Below, one piece after another: positions 1-6,415 of a stretch of 9,650 nucleotides of DNA. The stretch spans positions 1-9,650 of the forward strand of contig JAJTHJ010000176.1 in assembly GCA_021298875.1 (NCBI GenBank). The letters are read 5' to 3'. Source of the stretch: Burkholderiales bacterium (GTDB taxonomy: Bacteria > Pseudomonadota > Gammaproteobacteria > Burkholderiales > Burkholderiaceae_F). Position 1 is the first letter of the stretch. Every line of letters begins with the position of its first letter. The notes below the pieces were generated by a model. The model was not told the DNA's origin. It did no database searches and saw only the letters and a program-made list of their open reading frames with translations. A program made the position numbers and the translations under genes.

Positions 1-1
1 C

Positions 2-1627
2 ACCCTGCCGGGCTTTCCGACCACCGGCGGGCAGATGACCGCCGGCCAGGGCAGCAGCTTCAGCGGGTCGGCGCGCCTGGATGCGCCGCAGGCCGACCCC
101 AATGCGGTATTGGGCAGCCTGCTCGCCCGCTTGCACGCCAATGCGCACGATCTGCCGGCACCCTCGCTGCCGCGCAACACCCCGCCCGAGCCGGCGCTGC
201 TCGACGCCGTGTCCGAGCTGCAGCGCCTGGGCCTGCAAGGCCTGCACGGTGCCGCCCTGTCCAGCGAGCAAAGCGAGCGCGTCACCGAGTGGCGCGCGCA
301 CCTGGTCGATACCGCGGGGCGCACCGTGGACAAGCTCACCATCGAGCTGGTGGGCATGTTGTTCGACCGCGTTTTGCAGAACGAGCAGGTTCCAGCCGAG
401 ATCAAGTCCCTGCTGTCGCGCCTGCAGATTCCGGTGCTCAAGGCGGCCCTGCTCGATGCCGACTTCTTCGCCGCCAGCGCCCATCCGGCGCGTCGCCTCA
501 TCGACCGCATCGCTGCCAGCGCGCTCGGCTGGGAGCCGTACGGCGAGGAGAACGAACGCTTCCGCGCCGAAGTCGAGCGCGTCGTCGGCGAGGTGCTGAC
601 GAGCTTCGAGAAGAACGTCGCCGTCTTCAACCGGGTGCTCGCCGAGTTCGACCGGTTTTTGGGCGACCTCGGGCTGCGCGAGGGTGATCCCTTGAGCCGC
701 GCCAAGCGGGCGCTGGAGGATGCCGAACGGCGCGAAGTGCTGTCGATCAACCTGTCGATCCAGGTGCGGCGGGCGTTCGAGAAGGTCGAACTGGAGACCT
801 ACCTGCGCGACTTTCTCCTCTGCCCCTGGGTGCAGGTCCTGGTCGCGGCGACGCTGCGCGATGCGCAGACCGCCGGCTTCTCCAAGCGCTTCCGCGAAGC
901 GATTCACGACCTCGTGTGGAGCGTGCAGCCGAAGGCCAACCTCGACGATCGCAAGCGCCTGACCGCCTTGATCCCGGACTTGATCCGCGTGCTGCGCGAC
1001 GGGCTCGCGCTGACCCACACGCCGGAGCGGGAGGCGCAGGAGTTCTTCCGCCAACTTATGCAGTCGCACGCGGTGGCGGTCAAACCAGTGGATCAGGCGA
1101 CCTACATCAAGTCAGTGCTGACGACCTCGAAGGTCAAGTCCAGGGTCGAAGAGTTGCAGATCGACTTCAACCGTCCGTTGGCGCCGGTGGAAGGTGGCTT
1201 GCAGGTGTCCAACGAGCGGGTGCTCGAAGCGGCCGCCGATCACCGCGCCCGCCTGCGCCTGCCGGCCGCGGAGCCGCCGCCGGAGGCGGCGACAGATCGC
1301 GTCGAAGCGGCGCGCCTGGCCGCTCACATCGCCGCGTGGGCCCGTGGCGACTGGTTCGAACTCATCGAAGGCGATAGCCGCGTGCGCTTGCGGCTGCGCT
1401 GGGCCAGTCCCTTGCGTACTCTTTTCCTTTTTTCCGTTAACCGCGAGCAGGATGCGCTGGCCCTGACCGCCGAGGCGGTCAAGGCCTACGTGCAGCGCGG
1501 GCGTCTGCGGCCGCTCGCGGATGTGCCGCTGACGCAGCGCGCAGTCGATGAGGTGTTGCGCGACTTCGAGGATTCGCCGCAGAAGGCGGCGGCGCTGGCA
1601 GCGCGGTTCCAGCCGGCGGAGGCGTAA
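2..1627 (+). CDS. DUF1631 family protein, 3' part (5' end outside window)
   Basis: The reading frame is open from the first complete codon at base 2, so the true start is most likely upstream and about 541 C-terminal residues are visible; the in-frame ATG at 35 is probably internal. I recognise DUF1631 (PF07793) by its pattern: a helical segment at bases 421–510 with IPVLKAALLD and HPARRLIDRI, then FLLCPWVQVL near 810–845 and LVWSVQP at 911–931, followed by a block on how the protein ends its helical part (RVLRDGLAL, 985–1012). The C-terminal segment at 1337–1444 (WARGDWFELIEG, then RLRWASPLRTLFLF) is also typical. Family members are long, mostly helical, proteobacterial cytosolic proteins of unknown function; some databases wrongly call them thymidine phosphorylase. 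It has no signal peptide or membrane span in the visible part. The stop lies 5 bases before the ATPase gene, so the two are probably cotranscribed. Family assignment is firm, function unknown. Confidence 0.88.
   Translation, partial: TLPGFPTTGGQMTAGQGSSFSGSARLDAPQADPNAVLGSLLARLHANAHDLPAPSLPRNTPPEPALLDAVSELQRLGLQGLHGAALSSEQSERVTEWRAHLVDTAGRTVDKLTIELVGMLFDRVLQNEQVPAEIKSLLSRLQIPVLKAALLDADFFAASAHPARRLIDRIAASALGWEPYGEENERFRAEVERVVGEVLTSFEKNVAVFNRVLAEFDRFLGDLGLREGDPLSRAKRALEDAERREVLSINLSIQVRRAFEKVELETYLRDFLLCPWVQVLVAATLRDAQTAGFSKRFREAIHDLVWSVQPKANLDDRKRLTALIPDLIRVLRDGLALTHTPEREAQEFFRQLMQSHAVAVKPVDQATYIKSVLTTSKVKSRVEELQIDFNRPLAPVEGGLQVSNERVLEAAADHRARLRLPAAEPPPEAATDRVEAARLAAHIAAWARGDWFELIEGDSRVRLRLRWASPLRTLFLFSVNREQDALALTAEAVKAYVQRGRLRPLADVPLTQRAVDEVLRDFEDSPQKAAALAARFQPAEA
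1618..1622 (+). promoter_or_regulatory. Ribosome binding site of the GspE-type gene
   Basis: GGAGG lies inside the last codons of the DUF1631 gene, 10 bases before the ATG at 1633. It supports that ATG as the start and suggests translation of the ATPase follows directly from the upstream gene. Confidence 0.6.
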
Positions 1628-1632
1628 GCGCG

Positions 1633-3444
1633 ATGGCCGCGGTGCCCGCCAGCACAGTGCGCGAGGCTGCCGGCCCGGCCGCGCCGAGCGGCAAACTGAC
1701 GCTCGATTTCGTCGTGCGCGCCCTCGTCGCCGATGGCCTGATGGCGGCTGCCGATGCCGAGCGCATCCTGTCCGTCTCCGCCCGCACCACGCCGATCCAT
1801 CCGCTCGCCCTGCTGGCCGCGATGGACTTGCGCGCACCGCACGGCGCGCGCGAGCCGCTCGACCTGGAGCGGCTGACGCGCTGGCTCGCCGAGCGCGCCG
1901 GACTGCCGTACCACACTATCGACCCGCTGCGCGTCGAGTTCGCGCGCGTGGCCGAGGTGATGTCGAGCACCTACGCTACGAGCCGGTCGATCCTGCCGCT
2001 GACCGTCAGCGGCGCCGAGGTGGTGGTGGCCACCTGCGAGCCCTTCATCGACGGCTGGCAGCCGGAGATCGAGCGCATCACCCGCAAGGCCGTGCGGCGC
2101 GTGGTGGCCAATCCGCTCGACGTGGCGCGCTACACGGTGGAGTTCTACAAGCTCGCGCAATCGATCAAGAGCGCCAACCGCAACAGCGCCAGCACGGCGA
2201 GCCTGGTGACCAACTTCGAGCAGCTGGTCGAGCTGGGCAGCAAGGTCGACGCCGACAACGCGCACGTGGTGACCGTGGTCGACTGGCTGCTGCAATACGC
2301 CTTCGACCAGCGCGCCAGCGACATCCACCTCGAACCCAAGCGCGAGCAGGGGGTCGTGCGCTTCCGCATCGACGGCGTGCTGCATCAGGTCTACCAGGTG
2401 CCGCCGGCGGTGATGACGGCGATGGTCGCGCGGCTGAAGCTGCTCGGCCGTATGGACGTGGTCGAAAAGCGCCGGCCGCTGGACGGTCGCATCAAGACGC
2501 GGGCGATCGCCGGTGTCCAGGCCGGCCGCGAAATCGAACTGCGCTTGTCGACGCTGCCGGTGGCTTTCGGCGAGAAGCTGGTGATCCGCATCTTCGACCC
2601 CGAGGTGGTCGTGCGCAGCTACGCCGATCTGGGCTTTACCGAGTCCGAGACGACGGCCTGGCGCGAGCTGATGCACCGCCCGAGCGGCATCGTCCTCGTC
2701 ACCGGGCCGACCGGCTCGGGCAAGACGACGACGCTGTACTCGACACTGCGCGAGCTGGCTACCAACGAGGTCAACGTCAGCACGATCGAAGACCCGATCG
2801 AGAACGTCGATCCGCGCCTGAACCAGATGCAGGTGCAGCACGGGATCGACCTGGGGTTCGCCGACGGCTTGCGGGCGCTGATGCGGCAGGATCCCGACGT
2901 AATCATGGTGGGCGAGGTGCGCGACCGCGAGACCGCCGACATGGCGGTGCAGGCCGCGCTCACCGGGCATCTGGTGTTCTCCACGCTGCATACCAACGAT
3001 GCCGTGAGTTCGATCGCCCGGCTGCGCGAACTGGGCGTGGCGCACTATTTAGTCAATGCGACGCTGATCGGCGTGCTGGCGCAGCGGCTGGTGCGCACGC
3101 TCTGCCCGCATTGCAAGCAGCCGGGACCGCCGATCGACAGCGACGTGTGGAACGCGTTGGTCGCGCCCTGGCGCTCGCCGCCGCCCAAGCAGGTGTACCA
3201 GCCGGTCGGCTGCCTGGAGTGCCGGCGCACCGGCTACCTCGGTCGCACCGGTCTTATCGAGATGCTGGTGCTGTCGGACCGGATGCGCGAGCTGATTTCC
3301 GCCAACGCCGATCTGGAGGCGATGCGCACGCAAGCCGGCCGCGACGGACTGCGCTCGCTGCGCGTCTCGGGTGCCGAGAAGATCGCGCGCGGACACACCA
3401 CTCTCGAAGAAGTGCTGCGCGCCGCGCCGCCCTTCATGCAGTAG
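1633..3444 (+). CDS. GspE/PulE family secretion-type ATPase (stand-alone)
   Basis: This 603-residue protein is a hexameric ATPase of the type II secretion/type IV pilus assembly class, which works on the cytoplasmic face of an inner-membrane machine. The N-terminal 1–190 residues are a GspE/MshE-like N domain with the phrase LPYHTIDPL. The ATPase core has Walker A GPTGSGKT at 358–365 (Lys364), an Asp-box region STIEDPIENVDPR near 385, Walker B IMVGEVRD at 424–431 with Glu428, and the His box STLHTND at 450–456. Two CxxC pairs, Cys491/Cys494 and Cys527/Cys530, form the tetracysteine zinc-binding element of GspE and PilB. All catalytic motifs are intact. No other secretion or pilin gene is in view; the only neighbour in the operon is DUF1631, 5 bases upstream. 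Stand-alone GspE-like ATPases of this sort are known in betaproteobacteria, so I do not call it gspE or pilB; the machine it powers cannot be read from this window. Confidence 0.93.
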   Translation: MAAVPASTVREAAGPAAPSGKLTLDFVVRALVADGLMAAADAERILSVSARTTPIHPLALLAAMDLRAPHGAREPLDLERLTRWLAERAGLPYHTIDPLRVEFARVAEVMSSTYATSRSILPLTVSGAEVVVATCEPFIDGWQPEIERITRKAVRRVVANPLDVARYTVEFYKLAQSIKSANRNSASTASLVTNFEQLVELGSKVDADNAHVVTVVDWLLQYAFDQRASDIHLEPKREQGVVRFRIDGVLHQVYQVPPAVMTAMVARLKLLGRMDVVEKRRPLDGRIKTRAIAGVQAGREIELRLSTLPVAFGEKLVIRIFDPEVVVRSYADLGFTESETTAWRELMHRPSGIVLVTGPTGSGKTTTLYSTLRELATNEVNVSTIEDPIENVDPRLNQMQVQHGIDLGFADGLRALMRQDPDVIMVGEVRDRETADMAVQAALTGHLVFSTLHTNDAVSSIARLRELGVAHYLVNATLIGVLAQRLVRTLCPHCKQPGPPIDSDVWNALVAPWRSPPPKQVYQPVGCLECRRTGYLGRTGLIEMLVLSDRMRELISANADLEAMRTQAGRDGLRSLRVSGAEKIARGHTTLEEVLRAAPPFMQ

Positions 3445-3452
3445 CGGCGGGG

Positions 3453-4625
3453 CTACTTCGACAGGTGGCGCATCGCCCGCGTCAGGCCGTCGAGCGTGAG
3501 CGGAAACATCCGCCCGCCCATCAACTGGCCGATCAGCGACACCGATTGCCGGTACGGCCACAGGCCTTCCGGTTCGGGGTTGATCCAGGCGTGCCTGGGG
3601 AAGTGCGCGGCCAGTCGTTGCAACCAGACCGCGCCGGCCTCTGCGTTGTTGTGCCCGACGCTGCCGCCGGGTTGCAGGATTTCATAGGGGCTCATCGTTG
3701 CGTCGCCGACGAACACCAGCCGCCAGTCGGGGTTGAACTTCCGCACAACCTCCCAGGTGTCGAGCTTCTCGGCAAAGCGGCGGCGGTTGTTGCGCCAGAC
3801 GACCTCGTAGACGCAGTTGTGGAAGTAGTAGAACTCCAGGTGCTTGAACTCGGACTTGGCGGCCGAGAACAGATCCTCCACCCGCTTGATGTGCTCGTCC
3901 ATCGTGCCGCCGACGTCGAGCAACATCAGCACTTTCACCGTGTTGTGCCGTTCCGGCACCATCTTGATGTCGAGCCAGCCGGCGTTGCGGGCAGTGCTGG
4001 TGATGGTTTCGGGTAGATCGAGTTCCAGTTTGGCGCCCTGTCGCGCAAAGCGCCGCAGCCGGCGCAGCGCAATCTTGATGTTGCGGGTGCCGAGTTCGAC
4101 CTCGCCGTCGTAGTCGCGGTAGGCGCGCGTCTCCCACACCTTGACGGCGCTCTTGTTGCCCTTCGATGGGCCGCCGATGCGGATGCCCTCCGGGTGCCGC
4201 CCGCCGCGGCCGAAGGGCGACGTTCCGCCGCCGCCGATCCACTTATTGCCGCCGTGGTGCGCGCCATCTTGCTCCTCCAGCCGCTTGCGGAACTCTTCCA
4301 TCAGCTTGTCGAAGCCGAGTTTTTCCAGCGCGGCAAGTTCTTCGGGCGTGAACTCGCGCTCCAGGGTCTTCTTGAACCACTCGGCCGGGATCTCGCGCTC
4401 GAAGCCGAGCGCGGTGCGCACGCCGCTGAAGTATTCGCCAAAGGCGCGGTCGAACTTGTCGAACAGCGCTTCGTCTTTGACGAGCGTGGCGCGCGCGAGG
4501 AAGTAGAACTCGTCGATCGACGGCGCGATCACCCCGCGGCGCAGCGCTTCCAGCAGCGTCAGATGCTCCTTGATCGACACCGGTAGCCGCGCGGCGCGCA
4601 GATGGAAGAAGAAGTCGATCAGCAT
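3453..4625 (-). CDS. VWA domain protein, CoxE-like (COG3552)
   Basis: The 390-residue protein belongs to the CoxE-like group of von Willebrand A proteins, which act with MoxR AAA+ ATPases in maturing or remodelling protein complexes. I take the start at 4625 (MLIDFFFHLR) because this beginning is typical of the family; the frame stays open to 4859, but that extension would translate the hairpin cluster. Residues 1–120 are the helical N region, 122–155 a glycine-rich linker with the family hallmark GGTSPFGRGG and PEGIRIGG, and about 230–360 the VWA fold. The metal site (MIDAS) reads DVGGTMD at 237–243 rather than DxSxS, as is usual in this family, with GDATMSPYE from about 307 as a further conserved loop (Asp308). 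There is no signal peptide. No good Shine–Dalgarno precedes the ATG. It converges with the GspE-type gene, 8 bases apart, with no terminator seen between. The substrate is unknown; nothing here points to CO dehydrogenase. Confidence 0.9.
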   Translation of the reverse strand: MLIDFFFHLRAARLPVSIKEHLTLLEALRRGVIAPSIDEFYFLARATLVKDEALFDKFDRAFGEYFSGVRTALGFEREIPAEWFKKTLEREFTPEELAALEKLGFDKLMEEFRKRLEEQDGAHHGGNKWIGGGGTSPFGRGGRHPEGIRIGGPSKGNKSAVKVWETRAYRDYDGEVELGTRNIKIALRRLRRFARQGAKLELDLPETITSTARNAGWLDIKMVPERHNTVKVLMLLDVGGTMDEHIKRVEDLFSAAKSEFKHLEFYYFHNCVYEVVWRNNRRRFAEKLDTWEVVRKFNPDWRLVFVGDATMSPYEILQPGGSVGHNNAEAGAVWLQRLAAHFPRHAWINPEPEGLWPYRQSVSLIGQLMGGRMFPLTLDGLTRAMRHLSK

Positions 4626-4807
4626 GGGGCTGCGCCAGATGTGTCGCGTTACGGCTTCGGCCTGCGGTCTTCCCTCACCCGGCCGCTTCGCGGCCACCCT
4701 CTCCCGGGGGGAGAGGGTCAAAAGCCCCTCTCCCCCTCGGAGAGGGGTTGGGGTGAGGGAAGACCGTGGCCAACAAAGTGCCAGCAACTGGATTTGCCGG
4801 GGCCGCC
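4626..4807. other. Intergenic gap between the GNAT and VWA genes
   Basis: This 182-base gap between two genes of the same strand is filled mostly by the hairpin cluster at 4665–4766. I see no convincing promoter, terminator T-tract or small gene in it. In transcription order it follows the acetyltransferase stop and precedes the VWA start. Confidence 0.6.
4665..4766. repeat. REP-like composite palindrome with nested hairpins
   Basis: A perfect 16-base inverted repeat encloses the element: CGGTCTTCCCTCACCC at 4665–4680 and its complement at 4751–4766. Inside lie three further hairpins in a row: GGCCGC/GCGGCC at 4681–4695 (6 pairs, 3-base loop), ACCCTCTCCC/GGGAGAGGGT at 4696–4718 (10 pairs, 3-base loop), and CCCCTCTCC/GGAGAGGGG at 4725–4747 (9 pairs, 5-base loop). 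Words such as CCCTCACCC and CCCTCTCC followed by GGGAGAGGG are common in dispersed intergenic palindromes of proteobacterial chromosomes, so this is probably one copy of a REP/BIME-type family. No T-run follows any stem, so it is not a classic intrinsic terminator, but it could block exonucleases or attenuate transcription between the acetyltransferase and VWA genes. That role is inference; the symmetry is directly visible. Confidence 0.85.
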
Positions 4808-5398
4808 TTACGCATTTCGCGCCAACCGCAATTCCAAATGCCGCTTCACGTCCGGCCATTCGTGGGCGAGGATGCTGAACAGCACCGTGTCGCGCACCGT
4901 GCCGTCGCGGCGGGCCTGATGGTGGCGCAGGGTGCCGTCGTGCTTGGCACCCAGCGCGGCGATCGCCCGTTGCGAAGCGAAGTTAAAGTTGTCGGTGCGA
5001 AAACCCACCACCTTGCAACCGAGCGTGTCGAAGGCGTGCGTGAGCAGCAGCAGCTTGCAGGCGGTGTTCACGTGCGAGCGCTGCCAGCGCCGCGCATACC
5101 ACGTGTAGCCGATCTCCACCCGGTCGATCGTCGGCACGATGTCGTGAAAGCGCGTGCTGCCGGCGATCAGTCCGGTGGCCAGTTCGCGCACCGCCCAGGG
5201 CAGCATGTGGCCCGCTTGCTGGCCGGCGAGCGCGGCGGAGATGTAGGCGTGCGTTTCCTCCGGCGCCGGCACCGAGGTGAACCAGAGCTTCCAAAGTTCG
5301 CCATCGGCGGCGGCCGCGAGCCCGTCGTGATGCTCGCGCGCGAGCGGCTCCAGCCGCACGCCGTGGCCTTCGAGCGCGACGGGGGCGGGCGAGATCAT
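4808..5398 (-). CDS. GNAT family N-acetyltransferase (RimJ/RimL-like)
   Basis: This 196-residue protein has the layout of the acetyltransf_3 (RimJ/RimL-like) branch of GNAT enzymes, which move an acetyl group from acetyl-CoA to an amine, often a protein N terminus. The N strand GVRLEPLAREHHDGL (13–27) is followed by the central strand GLIAGSTRFHDI (76–87), VEIGYTWY (94–101), and the acetyl-CoA loop and helix starting WQRSHVNT (105–112) and continuing to THAFDTL. Next come VGFRTDNFNFASQRAIAALGA and the DTVLFSIL strand near the end. The loop lacks the glycine of the usual Q/R-x-x-G-x-G/A pattern (QRSHVN here). The start at 5398 overlaps the MoxR stop by four bases (ATGA), so translation is probably coupled; no Shine–Dalgarno is visible. 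Its substrate cannot be told from sequence. It sits between the two members of a MoxR–VWA pair, which may be functional or accidental. Confidence 0.88.
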   Translation of the reverse strand: MISPAPVALEGHGVRLEPLAREHHDGLAAAADGELWKLWFTSVPAPEETHAYISAALAGQQAGHMLPWAVRELATGLIAGSTRFHDIVPTIDRVEIGYTWYARRWQRSHVNTACKLLLLTHAFDTLGCKVVGFRTDNFNFASQRAIAALGAKHDGTLRHHQARRDGTVRDTVLFSILAHEWPDVKRHLELRLARNA

Positions 5399-6240
5399 CG
5401 GTTATGCCGCGCCATGAACACCAGCCGCTCGAACAGATGCAGATCCTGCTCGTTCTTGACGAGCGCACCCGCCAGCGGTGGGACGAAGAGCTTGTCGTCG
5501 GTCGAGCGCAGCGCCTCGCCCGGGATCTGCTCGGCGACCAAGAGTTTTATCCAGTCGAGCAGTTCCGAGGTGGAAGGCTTCTTCTTCAGCCCCGGCAACT
5601 CGCGCACCTTGAAGAAGGTGTCGAGCGCGTTCTTCAGCAACTCTTTGCGCAGCTTCGGGTAGTGGACATCGACGATCGCGTGCATCGTCTCCTTGTCCGG
5701 GAACTTGATGTAGTGGAAAAAGCAGCGGCGCAGGAAGGCGTCGGGCAGTTCCTTCTCGTTGTTGGAGGTGATCACCACCAGCGGGCGGTGGCGCGCGCGG
5801 ATCGTCTGCCGCGTTTCGTAGACGAAAAACTCCATCCGGTCGAGTTCGCGCAGCAGATCGTTGGGGAATTCGATGTCGGCCTTGTCGATCTCGTCGATCA
5901 GCAGCACCGCCGGCGCTTCGGACTCGAAGGCCTGCCACAGCACGCCGCGCACGACGTAGTTGTGGATGTCGGCCACGCGCGCGTCGCCCAGTTGCGAGTC
6001 GCGCAGGCGCGAGACGGCGTCGTACTCGTACAACCCCTGCTGCGCCTTGGTGGTGGACTTCACGTGCCACGCGTAAAGCGGCATGCCGAGCGCCCGTGCT
6101 ACCTCTTCGGCCAACATCGTCTTGCCGGTACCGGGCTCGCCCTTGACGAGCAGCGGGCGTTGCAGCGTCAGCGCGGCGTTGACCGCCAGCCGCAGGTCGT
6201 CGGTGGCGACGTAGGAGGCGGAACCTTCGAAGCGGGGCAT
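5395..6240 (-). CDS. MoxR family AAA+ ATPase
   Basis: The 281-residue protein is a cytoplasmic AAA+ ATPase of the MoxR group (COG0714). These ATPases act with VWA proteins as chaperones that activate or insert cofactors into enzymes or remodel complexes. Walker A is GEPGTGKT at 34–41 (Lys40), Walker B VLLIDEID at 112–119 with Glu117, the sensor 1 region is ITSNNEKELP at 157–166, and the likely arginine finger is in LRRCFF (Arg171/Arg172). The length is normal for the subfamily, where the lid domain follows directly. The start at 6240 (MPRFEGSASY) gives the usual N terminus just before the first helix; no strong Shine–Dalgarno precedes it. It is the first gene of the minus-strand unit, followed by the acetyltransferase with a 4-base overlap and then the VWA gene. 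All ATPase residues are present. The client protein is unknown. Confidence 0.94.
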   Translation of the reverse strand: MPRFEGSASYVATDDLRLAVNAALTLQRPLLVKGEPGTGKTMLAEEVARALGMPLYAWHVKSTTKAQQGLYEYDAVSRLRDSQLGDARVADIHNYVVRGVLWQAFESEAPAVLLIDEIDKADIEFPNDLLRELDRMEFFVYETRQTIRARHRPLVVITSNNEKELPDAFLRRCFFHYIKFPDKETMHAIVDVHYPKLRKELLKNALDTFFKVRELPGLKKKPSTSELLDWIKLLVAEQIPGEALRSTDDKLFVPPLAGALVKNEQDLHLFERLVFMARHNR

Positions 6241-6415
6241 GGCAGCGGTACGAGACGGTGAACCTCAACGGCCTCGCGGCAGCCTTGCCCTCGCCCCAGT
6301 CCTCCCCCGCTTGCGGGGGAGGGCGAGGGTGGGGGCGTGTGCGCAGCGAGTCGCCCAGAACTTAGCAAAAAGGGTGACGCGCAGTGTAGTCGCGCACCGC
6401 CCGTAAACTTGCGGC
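6241..6415. promoter_or_regulatory. Divergent intergenic region between MoxR and rnm genes
   Basis: This 175-base gap separates two divergent gene sets, so promoters for both must lie here or close by. Toward rnm, TAAACT at 6404–6409 resembles a -10 box and ends six bases before the ATG; a good -35 at the right distance is missing. On the minus strand TACACT (6388–6383) could be a -10 for the MoxR gene, again without a clear -35. The MoxR-proximal half holds the palindrome at 6288–6329. No small gene is supported. Promoter positions are weak guesses. Confidence 0.3.
6288..6329. repeat. GC-rich palindrome, REP-like
   Basis: CCTCCCCCGC at 6301–6310 pairs with GCGGGGGAGG at 6313–6322 around a TT centre, and CCCTCGCC at 6288–6295 pairs with GGCGAGGG at 6322–6329 as a flanking arm. 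The style (CCCTCxCC words around a C-rich/G-rich stem) is like the larger element at 4665–4766 and like common dispersed proteobacterial palindromes. No T-tract follows, so it is not read as a terminator. It would lie in the 5' leader or promoter region of the MoxR gene. Confidence 0.7.

Noticed and set aside
1337..1500. PilZ-type cyclic di-GMP domain at the end of the DUF1631 protein
   Set aside because: The region has a similar strand-rich feel, but I see no RxxxR and D/NxSxxG motif pair.
1486..3045. Long minus-strand open frame (519 codons) opposite DUF1631 and the ATPase gene
   Set aside because: It is rich in His, Arg, Gln and Val from reading GC-rich codons antisense, shows no known motif, and lies opposite a gene with all ATPase motifs.
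1548..4016. Plus-strand open frame of 822 codons
   Set aside because: It is Arg- and Ala-rich throughout, overlaps the GspE-type gene in another frame and part of the VWA gene in antisense; no domain is visible.
4725..4760. Intrinsic terminator after the acetyltransferase gene
   Set aside because: The stems are strong but no T-rich tract follows on either strand.
4626..4859. N-terminal extension of the VWA protein
   Set aside because: The frame is open, but the extra 78 residues would translate the palindrome cluster and overlap the end of the acetyltransferase gene; the family begins at MLIDFFF.
3453..6240. CO dehydrogenase (cox) maturation cluster
   Set aside because: MoxR and VWA resemble CoxD and CoxE, but no coxSML, coxF or coxG gene is in the window, and this pair is widespread without them.
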